Below, piece by piece: positions 32,634-40,544 of a stretch of 64,000 nucleotides of DNA. The notes beneath the pieces are model-generated. The model was given only the letters and a program-made list of their open reading frames with translations. It did not search any database and was not told the origin of the DNA. Numbering within the stretch: the stretch's first letter is position 1; every line of letters starts with the position of its first letter. The position numbers and the translations under genes are program-made. The DNA is from JBBRMU01 sp038230655 (GTDB lineage Bacteria; Patescibacteriota; Microgenomatia; UBA1406; GWC2-37-13), in NCBI GenBank assembly GCA_038230655.1, contig JBBRMU010000003.1, positions 1-64,000 of the forward strand, given 5' to 3'.

Positions 32634-34274
32634 ATGTTGATGTTAAGAAACTTATCTAAACTTCTCAAAAAAGAGTGGGTCTACCTTCTTATTTTATCGA
32701 TATTTATTTTCTTATCAGCAAAGGCCGTTTTACATACAGGATTTTTTAGAACTATCGACGACATAACTACTGTGAGAATACTATACATGCTTAAGGAGTT
32801 CTCTAGAATCGACTTGATTAATAACTTCCCCATACGATGGTCCGGAGAGCTATCTCACGGATACGGTTACCCTCTTTATCTGTTTTATGCGCCTTTGACT
32901 TACTATATTGGTGCTATTTTAATGAAATTTTTCGGGTTAAGCCACATTGTTGCAACTAAAGGAGTCTATATTTTTCCTCTCATATTTGGACCCCTCGGGT
33001 TTTACTGGGCTGCCCGAAAAAAACTAGATCAGTTGCCTGCACTGGTTGGAGTATGTTTTTATACCTTATTTCCATTTAGAGGATTCGACACCTACTCACG
33101 CGGTGGTGTCGGAGAAGCTTGGGCAATGGCTTTTCTGCCTTTTATGATGGGCGGAATCTTCCTAATGGAAAAAAACAATAAATTGGGTGGTGTGATTTTC
33201 TCATTTTTCCTCTTTCTCAGTATCATTTCTCATAACTTAAGCGGGATGTTGATTTTAGGATTTGCAATTCTATACGGCCTTGTCTTTCAGATAAAAAATA
33301 AAGGCTTATGGCATTTTCTCATCCTGGGAATGGGGATGGGAATCTTCTTCTGGCTGCCTTCACTCTATTACTTACCGATAGTTAAGGTTACTTATTCTCA
33401 TATGAATACTGGCCAAATTCTCAACTTTTTAGAGCCTTTTTCTAAGTTTATAACAGTAGAACTTCCAGTCCCGCGTGAGGCAAGATTTTCTGGAATATTT
33501 TTTTATATTTACCTCATTGGTTTTGTAATCTGGGCAGTCTATAAGCCTCAAAAAAATAAAAAATTCTTTTTCTTCTGGGGGATATTTGGTTTGTTTTTAT
33601 TTTTCATACTATCTGAACCACTTGTTTTTTTCTGGAAAGCTACTCTACCAATTTCTAGAATATTACAGTTTCCATGGAGGGATTTGATACTACTTTCATT
33701 TGCTCTCCCCTTTTTTACCAGTATATCTATCTCTCTTATAAAAACTCCTCCCCTCCGCTACGCAGCGGCTTTTATAATGATTGCGGTTCCGCTAATTTTT
33801 CTTCCTACTTTTAAGCCTAAAGAATATTCATATTTTTATGAGTACAAAGCCGAAGATACGGGAGCTTGTGCAACGAGCTGGGGAGACGAGTATTTACCAC
33901 TTTGGGTAAAAGAATGCGCTTCTAATCCTGCTCAAAAAACAGTTCTTTTAACGGGAAAAGCCGATCTCAAAATGATTAAAGATGAACCGGCAAATATAAC
34001 TGCTTCTATTCATACTAAAGATAAAACGGATGTGATCGTCAACAAATACTTTTTCCCAGGATGGAAGTTCCTGGTCGATGGTAAAGAAATTCCTATCAAC
34101 CACACGTTTTCTAAAAACGGGATCATAAAAGGAAGTATACCTACGGGTGACCATAATCTTCATATATACTACTCGAAAACACCATTGATACTAGTGAGTG
34201 ATCTTATTTCATTGTTGTCAATGATCATCTTTATATCTGTCACAACCACTTTTTTCATGAAAAAAAATAAATAG
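32634..34274 (+). CDS. Polytopic membrane protein, YfhO/GT-C glycosyltransferase-like
   Basis: A 546-residue protein with about eleven hydrophobic helices and a C-terminal outer domain (about 410-510) containing 'NKYFFPGWKFLVDGKEIP', a segment typical of YfhO-like and 6-pyruvoyl-tetrahydropterin synthase-related membrane proteins. The first outer loop carries 'FFRTIDDITTVRI', with an acidic pair in the place where GT-C enzymes keep catalytic acids. It probably adds sugars to a surface polymer; acceptor and donor are unknown. A frame opens at 32616, but TAAAAT at 32620-32625 lies 8 nt before the ATG at 32634, which I prefer. Divergent from the broken pilin-like gene. Confidence 0.65.
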   Translation: MLMLRNLSKLLKKEWVYLLILSIFIFLSAKAVLHTGFFRTIDDITTVRILYMLKEFSRIDLINNFPIRWSGELSHGYGYPLYLFYAPLTYYIGAILMKFFGLSHIVATKGVYIFPLIFGPLGFYWAARKKLDQLPALVGVCFYTLFPFRGFDTYSRGGVGEAWAMAFLPFMMGGIFLMEKNNKLGGVIFSFFLFLSIISHNLSGMLILGFAILYGLVFQIKNKGLWHFLILGMGMGIFFWLPSLYYLPIVKVTYSHMNTGQILNFLEPFSKFITVELPVPREARFSGIFFYIYLIGFVIWAVYKPQKNKKFFFFWGIFGLFLFFILSEPLVFFWKATLPISRILQFPWRDLILLSFALPFFTSISISLIKTPPLRYAAAFIMIAVPLIFLPTFKPKEYSYFYEYKAEDTGACATSWGDEYLPLWVKECASNPAQKTVLLTGKADLKMIKDEPANITASIHTKDKTDVIVNKYFFPGWKFLVDGKEIPINHTFSKNGIIKGSIPTGDHNLHIYYSKTPLILVSDLISLLSMIIFISVTTTFFMKKNK

Positions 34275-34315
34275 CTTGTCCTTTTATTCAGACATATGTT
34301 ATAATAAACTCTTCT

Positions 34316-34615
34316 ATGAAACTTAAAATACATCCACAGTTCTACGAAGCTAAAGTAAGCTGTAGTTCATGTGGAAACACATTTACCACAGGCTCTACAA
34401 AAGAAAACATCAGTGTTGAAGTATGCTTCAACTGTCACCCTTTTTATACTGGTGAACATCGGTTCTTAGATACTCAGGGAAGAGTCGAAAGCTTTCAGAA
34501 AAGACAAGAAGCAGCAAAAGTCTATCAGGCAAAGTACTCAACTAAAAATAATAAGAAGGATAAAAAACAGGAAAAAGAGTCCAAATCACTCCGTGAGTTA
34601 CTGGCTGAAGCCTAA
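34316..34615 (+). CDS. rpmE: Large ribosomal subunit protein bL31
   Basis: A 99-residue protein with the bL31 core 'HPQFYEAKVSCSSCGNTF' and 'VEVCFNCHPFYTGEHRFLDTQGRVESFQKR' (quoted in part). The Cys pairs 'CSSC' and 'CFNC' form the zinc site of the C+ type. The C-terminal 30 residues are a Lys/Glu-rich extension beyond the normal 70-75 residues. TTGTCC-18-TATAAT lies 10 nt before the ATG. Confidence 0.93.
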   Translation: MKLKIHPQFYEAKVSCSSCGNTFTTGSTKENISVEVCFNCHPFYTGEHRFLDTQGRVESFQKRQEAAKVYQAKYSTKNNKKDKKQEKESKSLRELLAEA

Positions 34616-34665
34616 GACTCATATTGACTATCTGGTTTTTTTTGATAAAATAAAACAAGATCACC

Positions 34666-34800
34666 ATGACTTTAGGCTTGATCCGCTTAAAACGGAACAG
34701 TAAGATTATTAATTTCCTAAAGGAGAACTATCCCAAAGCTTTAGCGAATGATAGGCAAGTGAAACACTATGTCGAATCTAAAAAAAGAGTCTCAAATTAA
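34666..34800 (+). CDS. Possible 44-residue ORF overlapping the rplJ start
   Basis: A basic ORF (MTLGLIRLKRNSKIINFLKE...) that overlaps rplJ by 32 nt in another frame. GATAAAAT lies upstream. It could be a leader peptide of the L10-L12 operon or simply an open stretch in the operon's 5' leader. No homology is recognised. Confidence 0.25.
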   Translation: MTLGLIRLKRNSKIINFLKENYPKALANDRQVKHYVESKKRVSN

Positions 34801-35308
34801 TGCATTAATGCAACAACTTGAGAACAAAACCAACTTTGCGTTAATTAAATACGAGAAAACTCTTCATACAACCCTTGAAAGCCTCAGAAAAGATCTTATA
34901 GTGAGCAATTCAAAACTAAAGATAGTCAAAAATACATTATTTGAAAAGGCAGTGAGAAGACTAACTCCTAAGAATAAAGAGTTTAATGATGTCGCAAAAA
35001 TGACATTTCCCTTGAAAGAAAATACCGCACTTTTATTGCTTGGCGAAGACTGGAGTAAAGGCCTCAGTGTATTTAGCAAATTTTTAGAAAAAGAGAAGTC
35101 AATAAAATTTAAATTTGGTTTATTAGAAAATAAAGCATATCCTGCAAAGCAAATTGAACAGATTGCAAAGCTTCCAGGAAAAGATCAGTTAATTGCCCAA
35201 CTTATTGGGACAATGAAAGCGCCAATGTCTCATATGACATACGCAATGAAATTCAACATTCAAAAATTAGTTTACGTGCTAAACGCACAGTCAAAAAAAG
35301 CAAGTTAA
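34769..35308 (+). CDS. rplJ: Large ribosomal subunit protein uL10
   Basis: Base of the ribosomal stalk that binds L12 dimers and recruits translation factors. 'TNFALIKYEKTLHTTLESLRKDL' (in part) and 'SKLKIVKNTLFEKAVRRL' match the family's 'KNTLxxxAL' region, 'FGLLENKAY' and 'LPGKDQLIAQLIGTMKAPM' follow, and the C-terminal helix holds the L12 site. The 179 residues are typical. The upstream 150 nt probably form the operon leader. rplL is 24 nt downstream. Confidence 0.9.
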   Translation: MSNLKKESQINALMQQLENKTNFALIKYEKTLHTTLESLRKDLIVSNSKLKIVKNTLFEKAVRRLTPKNKEFNDVAKMTFPLKENTALLLLGEDWSKGLSVFSKFLEKEKSIKFKFGLLENKAYPAKQIEQIAKLPGKDQLIAQLIGTMKAPMSHMTYAMKFNIQKLVYVLNAQSKKAS

Positions 35309-35332
35309 TATACCAAGGAGGTGAACACAATT

Positions 35333-35725
35333 ATGGCAGATTTATCAGACAAATTACAAAAACTAGCTAAAGAAATAGAAGGTTTAAATGTTCTTGATCT
35401 AGCAGAATTATCAAAATATTTAGAAGAAAAATTCGGTGTTCAAGCTATGGCTATGGCCGCTCCTGCAGCTGGTGCTGCTTCATCCGGTGCTGCTGCTCCT
35501 GCTGAAGAAAAAACATCATTTACAGTTGTTTTGACAGAAGCTGGCGCCAACAAATTAGCAGTCATCAAAGCTGTACGCGAAGTTCTTCCTAATCTAGGAT
35601 TAATGGAAGCTAAAAAACTCGTTGAATCAGCTCCTCAAGACGTCTTACCAGATGCTAAAAAAGTTGATGCCGATGCTGCAAAAGCAAAGATTGAAGCCGC
35701 AGGAGGTAAAGTTACACTTAAATAA
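35333..35725 (+). CDS. rplL: Large ribosomal subunit protein bL12
   Basis: Stalk protein that stimulates factor GTPases. The N-terminal dimerisation helix ('LNVLDLAELSKYLEEKFGV'), an Ala-rich hinge ('APAAGAASSGAAAPAEEK') and the C-terminal domain ('KLAVIKAVREV', 'GLMEAKKLVESAP') are all present. A frame opens at 35321, but AAGGAGGTG lies 11 nt before the ATG at 35333. This strong ribosome site is expected for the only multi-copy ribosomal protein and contrasts with the leaderless genes around it. A clear terminator follows. Confidence 0.95.
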   Translation: MADLSDKLQKLAKEIEGLNVLDLAELSKYLEEKFGVQAMAMAAPAAGAASSGAAAPAEEKTSFTVVLTEAGANKLAVIKAVREVLPNLGLMEAKKLVESAPQDVLPDAKKVDADAAKAKIEAAGGKVTLK

Positions 35726-35766
35726 TTTATTATTTTAAGCGAAATTCATTATCTTTGCGACAATTG

Positions 35767-35797
35767 ACGGCTCGGGAAACCGAGTCGTTTTTTTATT
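35767..35797 (+). terminator. Rho-independent terminator after rplL
   Basis: ACGGCTCGG-GAAA-CCGAGTCGT (35767-35788), a 9-bp stem with one G-T pair, followed by seven or more Ts. It ends the rplJ-rplL operon. Confidence 0.88.
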
Positions 35798-35973
35798 AAC
35801 CTGTCTAACAGTCATCTGCACGAGAATTTTTTAAAAAAATAAGAATCTTATAATTTTTTCGCGTTTCTCTTAATCTTGGATACACAACTAAATCCCTTAA
35901 AAGACTCTATTGGAACTTCAGAAAAGAATGCTTCCTTGACAATAAATAAAATGTATGAAAAGATTTTACTAGT

Positions 35974-37272
35974 ATGGTAGACGATATACATCTTAAATCT
36001 TATATACAGCAAGAGCAAAGCATTCCTGATAAATCAAAAATAAATGTCCAACTAATTCTCTGTATATTACTAGTTGTAATCCTATATTCAGGAGGGATTA
36101 TTATCCTTATCACTGCAATATTTCAATTCCCTTCTTTGAAATCAAATCAACAAACTGTAAATAATAGTCATCAGATACTAGCAGCACCTAAAAAATTGCT
36201 GACAGTCTGTGCTTCTGAAAATCCAGAATGTGATTTCTATGGAAATATAGGATTAAACCAGGCCGTAACAAGCATACCTGAAAACCGTTCTAAAGTAACG
36301 ATTCTCATTCGGTCTGGTACCTATAAACTTTCTACGAATATTGTAATTCATAACAAAAACCTCAAGATCCTGGGTGAAGGCATTACATCAACTAATATAT
36401 CAGGAGAAAATCTCTCTAATTTATCTGTTTTCAAAATTACTGGATCATCAATAGTAGAGATATCTAATATTAAGATAAGCAATGGTGGAGGCTCGGATAC
36501 ACAAAAAGACATAGTATATAGTGGTATAGTAGGTTTTAACAACTCCGATATTAACATAGTTGATACTGAGGTTACTCAAAGTAAAGGATGGGGAGTTACG
36601 TATGGTGATCAAAGTCATGGAACTATACGCCATAGTTTAATTCATGATTGTAGCCTTACAGGTGTGCGTGTTGACGATAATGCTAATATTACGATGAGCA
36701 CGACGAAAGTCTACTTCAATGAAGAAAACGGGGTTTATCTATCGGCTTTCTCAGACAGTGAGTTAAAAAATAATTTAATTTATGATAATCAGCAGTACGG
36801 GATAGATATTTATTCAAGACCACAACAACATATTAAACTATTTAATAATGTAGTCTATGGAAATGGTAGCTCTGGACTACGTATGTATAATACAAAGGAG
36901 AGTTATGTGTTAATTGTCAACTCAGTATTTGCAAAAAATATGAGAATGGGAATTGAATACGTTCGCGATGGCAAGGATAACATCAATAAAAATCTAAGTG
37001 TCTCTAATAATCTTTTCTGGGAGAATAATCATGGTTGTGTGTTTAGCTTGGTATACTGTACAGCTGAAAACTCCATAAATTTAACTAGGCATAAACAGGA
37101 TAGAATTTTTGTTAATGAAAACGAAAAAGATTTCCATTTAACTAATAACTCGATTGCGAAGCATGCCGGTAACGCAAGAATTATGAACCCAGATGGAACT
37201 AAATCAGATATCGGAGCATATGGCGATCCAGACGCATGTGAATGGAAAGAAAATATGTCAGGATGCAAATAA
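35974..37272 (+). CDS. Membrane-anchored right-handed beta-helix protein
   Basis: A 432-residue protein with a cytoplasmic N-terminus, one hydrophobic helix (about 27-52) and a large outer part. Residues about 120-370 are repeats of 20-odd residues rich in Asn, Gly and Ile ('NIVIHNKNLKILGEG', 'GVRVDDNANITMSTTKVYF', 'ENGVYLSAFSDSELKNNLI', in parts), the pattern of a parallel beta-helix as in pectate lyases and NosD. Such proteins bind or cut polysaccharides. No catalytic set can be assigned. The ending 'SDIGAYG' is common in exported beta-helix proteins. Confidence 0.75.
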   Translation: MVDDIHLKSYIQQEQSIPDKSKINVQLILCILLVVILYSGGIIILITAIFQFPSLKSNQQTVNNSHQILAAPKKLLTVCASENPECDFYGNIGLNQAVTSIPENRSKVTILIRSGTYKLSTNIVIHNKNLKILGEGITSTNISGENLSNLSVFKITGSSIVEISNIKISNGGGSDTQKDIVYSGIVGFNNSDINIVDTEVTQSKGWGVTYGDQSHGTIRHSLIHDCSLTGVRVDDNANITMSTTKVYFNEENGVYLSAFSDSELKNNLIYDNQQYGIDIYSRPQQHIKLFNNVVYGNGSSGLRMYNTKESYVLIVNSVFAKNMRMGIEYVRDGKDNINKNLSVSNNLFWENNHGCVFSLVYCTAENSINLTRHKQDRIFVNENEKDFHLTNNSIAKHAGNARIMNPDGTKSDIGAYGDPDACEWKENMSGCK

Positions 37273-37328
37273 TGGACTGGTATAAAACTGATTGACAAAA
37301 TCTGAATTAATCAATACACTAAATCAAG

Positions 37329-37739
37329 ATGAGTAAAACTCAAAAAATAGTACTAGGTATGATTACAATATGGCCAATAATTTATATTTTTATCTTTATT
37401 GCATCTATCTTTAGCTTCCTCTTCGGTTTGCAAGCAAATGGTACTCACGGCTCCACAGCAATGCCAGCATTTTTTCCAGTACTTATTATATTTCATATTC
37501 TTACAATATTTGTATGTCTGGGACTTTTGGTCTATTATTTAAGACATATGATAACAAATACTTCAATAGCTCAAGATCATAAGACAATCTGGATAATAGC
37601 TCTTTTTCTTGGCAATATCATAACAATACTTGTTTACTATTATATTCAAATTCTTCGAGATACCCAAATTAGAGTAACTCCAGAGATTTCACCCTCAACA
37701 ATACCATCTTCACCACAAATAACATCTCCAACAACATAA
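37329..37739 (+). CDS. Hypothetical membrane protein with three helices
   Basis: A 136-residue protein with three strongly hydrophobic segments (about 8-34, 46-70 and 84-107) and a Pro/Ser/Thr-rich tail. The last helix ('IWIIALFLGNIITILVYYY') resembles the short membrane domain seen at the N-terminus of phospholipase D-like proteins, but nothing catalytic follows. TACACT lies 8 nt before the ATG. Function unknown. Confidence 0.55.
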   Translation: MSKTQKIVLGMITIWPIIYIFIFIASIFSFLFGLQANGTHGSTAMPAFFPVLIIFHILTIFVCLGLLVYYLRHMITNTSIAQDHKTIWIIALFLGNIITILVYYYIQILRDTQIRVTPEISPSTIPSSPQITSPTT

Positions 37740-37850
37740 CTATTTTTTGTAAATAATATCCAATAAGTAAACGAACGTTTACCAGAATTATAATACCATT
37801 TAATAATTTACACTAGAATTCTGACTAAGTTTTCTGTACAATTATCTCTT

Positions 37851-39812
37851 ATGGCAAATAAAGATCAAGAGTACGGAGCACAGTCTATCCAAGTATTGGA
37901 AGGACTCGAACCAGTAAGAAAACGACCAGGAATGTACATCGGTACTACTTCGCAAGCCGGCGTCAATCACTGTTTAAATGAAATTGTAGATAACGGTATT
38001 GACGAAGCACTCGGTGGATTTTGTAACCAAATTCAGATAATAGTCCAAAAAGATGGCTATCTTACTGTCTTTGATAACGGACGAGGTATCCCAACTGACA
38101 AAGTGCCAAAATATAATGTATCTGCACTTGAACTTGTTTTTACTAAACTCCATGCGGGAGGAAAGTTTAATGAAGGAGCTTATAAAATTTCCGGAGGTCT
38201 TCATGGAGTCGGAGCTTCAGTAGTAAATGCACTGTCAACGCATGTGATTGTTGAGGTAAAAAAAGATGACAAAATATATCGTCAGGAGTATGAACGAGGT
38301 ATAGCTAAATATCCTGTAAAAAGAGTCACTGAGTCAATGTTAAACTTTCCATTTGAACATGGTACAGCAGTCTCCTTTATTCCTGATAAAGATATCTTTA
38401 AAGAAACAACTGAGATCAACTACAACATCTTTAAAAAGTACATGAAAGAGAAGGCCTATCTCATCAATAAAGTTTTATTCAAAATAATTAATGAAAAAGA
38501 AAGTGATAAAGTTGCCTACTACTTTGATGGGGGTATTCTCTCACTTTTGAATGATATGAACCGTGGTAAAAAAGTTGTCCACGACGCAATATTTATAAAA
38601 AAAACAACTGATGACAAAGATGTCGAAGTGGCAATTCAATATAACGACTCAATTAATGAAAATATTCACTCTTTTGTGAATGTCATCAATACAGCAGAAG
38701 GAGGAGCGCATTTAACAGGTTTTAGGGTAGCCTTAACACGGGCAATTAATAACTATGCCAGAAAGGCACTTTCAGAAAAAGACTTTGGTGATGGTCTATC
38801 AGGTGAAGATGTCAAAGAAGGTCTTGCAGCTGTCGTTTATATAAAGATGCCCTCTACAAATTTACAGTTTGAGGGACAGACAAAAACAAAATTGGGTAAC
38901 TCTGAAGTTCAGTCGATAGTTCAGCAGGCAGTCTCTGAGTACCTGGATGTTTTTTTTGAGGAAAATCCAAAAACAGCAAGAGAAATTATAGGAAAAATTT
39001 TACTGGCTCAAAAATCGAGATTAGCAGCCAAAGCAGCCAAAGACGCTGTGCTGAGAAAGGGTGCCCTTGAAGGAGCAACTCTTCCCGGAAAACTGGCAGA
39101 CTGTCAGGAGAAGGATGCTTCCCGCTCAGAACTCTTTATTGTTGAAGGAGACTCGGCAGGTGGCTCAGCTAAACAAGGTAGAGATAGACACTTTCAGGCG
39201 ATACTTCCCCTGAGAGGAAAAATTCTCAATACCGAACGAGCTTATTTAGATAAAGTTTTGGCATTTAAGGAGCTAAAAGATCTTGTTATTGCTTTGGGTA
39301 TGGGAATTGGAGAGAGTGTTGATTATAGTAAACTACGCTATCATAAAATTGCTATCATGACCGACGCTGATGTTGATGGAGCCCATATTAGAACTTTACT
39401 CCTAACATTCTTTTTTAGACATTTACCAGATATAATTCAGAAGGGACATGTCTATGTTGCACAGCCCCCCCTCTTTAAAATCCAGGTGGGTAAGCAGATC
39501 CAGTATGCTTACTCGGATGCAGAACGAGATAAAATAACAGCCGAAATTCAGAAAAAAGCTGCTGCCAAAAAAGATGTCAAGGATGATAAAACTGTCAACA
39601 TCAATATTCAAAGATATAAAGGTTTAGGAGAGATGAATCCAGATCAACTCTGGGACACAACTATGAATCCTGAAAATAGATTATTAAAACAGGTAACCAT
39701 TGATGACGCTGAAGAGACAGATAAAGTATTTACAATGTTGATGGGCGAAGAAGTGCCACCAAGAAAAAAGTTCATCATTACACATGCAAAGATGGCAAAT
39801 CTCGACATTTAA
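37851..39812 (+). CDS. gyrB: DNA gyrase subunit B
   Basis: ATPase subunit of gyrase. The GHKL domain has 'EIVDNGIDEALGGF', 'DNGRGIPT' and 'GGLHGVGASVVNAL', the transducer has 'TKTKLGNSEV', and the Toprim domain has 'LFIVEGDSAGGSAKQGRDR' and 'TDADVDGAHIRTLLLTF' (quoted in parts), followed by 'QRYKGLGEMNPDQLW'. 653 residues fits the short GyrB form without the E. coli insert. TACAAT lies 8 nt before the ATG. It leads a run gyrB-ppa-zinc ribbon-gyrA. Confidence 0.95.
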   Translation: MANKDQEYGAQSIQVLEGLEPVRKRPGMYIGTTSQAGVNHCLNEIVDNGIDEALGGFCNQIQIIVQKDGYLTVFDNGRGIPTDKVPKYNVSALELVFTKLHAGGKFNEGAYKISGGLHGVGASVVNALSTHVIVEVKKDDKIYRQEYERGIAKYPVKRVTESMLNFPFEHGTAVSFIPDKDIFKETTEINYNIFKKYMKEKAYLINKVLFKIINEKESDKVAYYFDGGILSLLNDMNRGKKVVHDAIFIKKTTDDKDVEVAIQYNDSINENIHSFVNVINTAEGGAHLTGFRVALTRAINNYARKALSEKDFGDGLSGEDVKEGLAAVVYIKMPSTNLQFEGQTKTKLGNSEVQSIVQQAVSEYLDVFFEENPKTAREIIGKILLAQKSRLAAKAAKDAVLRKGALEGATLPGKLADCQEKDASRSELFIVEGDSAGGSAKQGRDRHFQAILPLRGKILNTERAYLDKVLAFKELKDLVIALGMGIGESVDYSKLRYHKIAIMTDADVDGAHIRTLLLTFFFRHLPDIIQKGHVYVAQPPLFKIQVGKQIQYAYSDAERDKITAEIQKKAAAKKDVKDDKTVNINIQRYKGLGEMNPDQLWDTTMNPENRLLKQVTIDDAEETDKVFTMLMGEEVPPRKKFIITHAKMANLDI

Positions 39813-39827
39813 TATTTAAAACCAACT

Positions 39828-40340
39828 ATGGACGTCAATAAACTAACTGCTGGAAAAAATTCACCACAAGAGGTGAATGTTGTTATCGAAATACCTCAAG
39901 GGTCATACGTAAAGTATGAACTTGATAAAGAGAGCGGTTACTTAATGACCGACAGATTTCATTATACAACAATGGGCTACCCATTTAACTATGGCTTCGT
40001 ACCTCAGACTCATGGCGAAGACGGAGATCCTATAGATGTTATGGTTATCTCAAAGTATCCAATTGTACCCAATGCAGTTGTTGTCGTTAGACCAATTGGA
40101 ATGCTCGAGATGGAAGATGAGGCTGGAATTGATACTAAAATTATTGCAGTTCCGACTAAAAAAGTTGATCCTTTTCATGCGCGCATTGAAGACATTACAG
40201 ATATAGACGAAGCAACATTAAAAATGTTCAAACATTTTTTTGATCACTACAAAGAACTGGAACCCAATAAATGGGTTAAGACTAAAAACTTTCTTCCAAA
40301 AGAAAAAGCTATCGAAGCGATTAAGAAATCAATGAAATAA
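39828..40340 (+). CDS. ppa: Inorganic pyrophosphatase (family I)
   Basis: Splits pyrophosphate released by polymerases and synthetases. A 170-residue protein with 'VVIEIPQGSYVKYELDKESG' and the metal-binding stretch 'HGEDGDPIDVMV', then 'IGMLEMEDEAGIDTKIIAVP'. All key acidic residues of the family are in place. Lies 15 nt after gyrB, an unusual but sensible partner to DNA metabolism. Confidence 0.95.
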   Translation: MDVNKLTAGKNSPQEVNVVIEIPQGSYVKYELDKESGYLMTDRFHYTTMGYPFNYGFVPQTHGEDGDPIDVMVISKYPIVPNAVVVVRPIGMLEMEDEAGIDTKIIAVPTKKVDPFHARIEDITDIDEATLKMFKHFFDHYKELEPNKWVKTKNFLPKEKAIEAIKKSMK

Positions 40341-40341
40341 T

Positions 40342-40512
40342 ATGGACTGCCCAGTTTGTAAAACAGAAATGGAGCGAGGTTTGACGGATAGAGGCTTCTG
40401 GTATAAAACAGATACCGATCCTTTACCCATCTCGTCTATTGATCAGATTGTTGTTGATGCGTGGAGATGTCCCGAGTGTGGAAAGATTGAACTAGATAGT
40501 CTCGTTGATTAA
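40342..40512 (+). CDS. Small zinc-ribbon protein
   Basis: A 56-residue protein with two CxxC pairs, 'MDCPVCKTEM' and 'WRCPECGKIE', that would bind one zinc. It begins 1 nt after ppa, so it is likely translated by coupling, and ends 32 nt before gyrA. Tiny ribbon proteins of this kind are common next to housekeeping genes and their role is unknown. Confidence 0.7.
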   Translation: MDCPVCKTEMERGLTDRGFWYKTDTDPLPISSIDQIVVDAWRCPECGKIELDSLVD

Positions 40513-40544
40513 GAAACTATGAATTATTGTAAATTTTAAAAACT

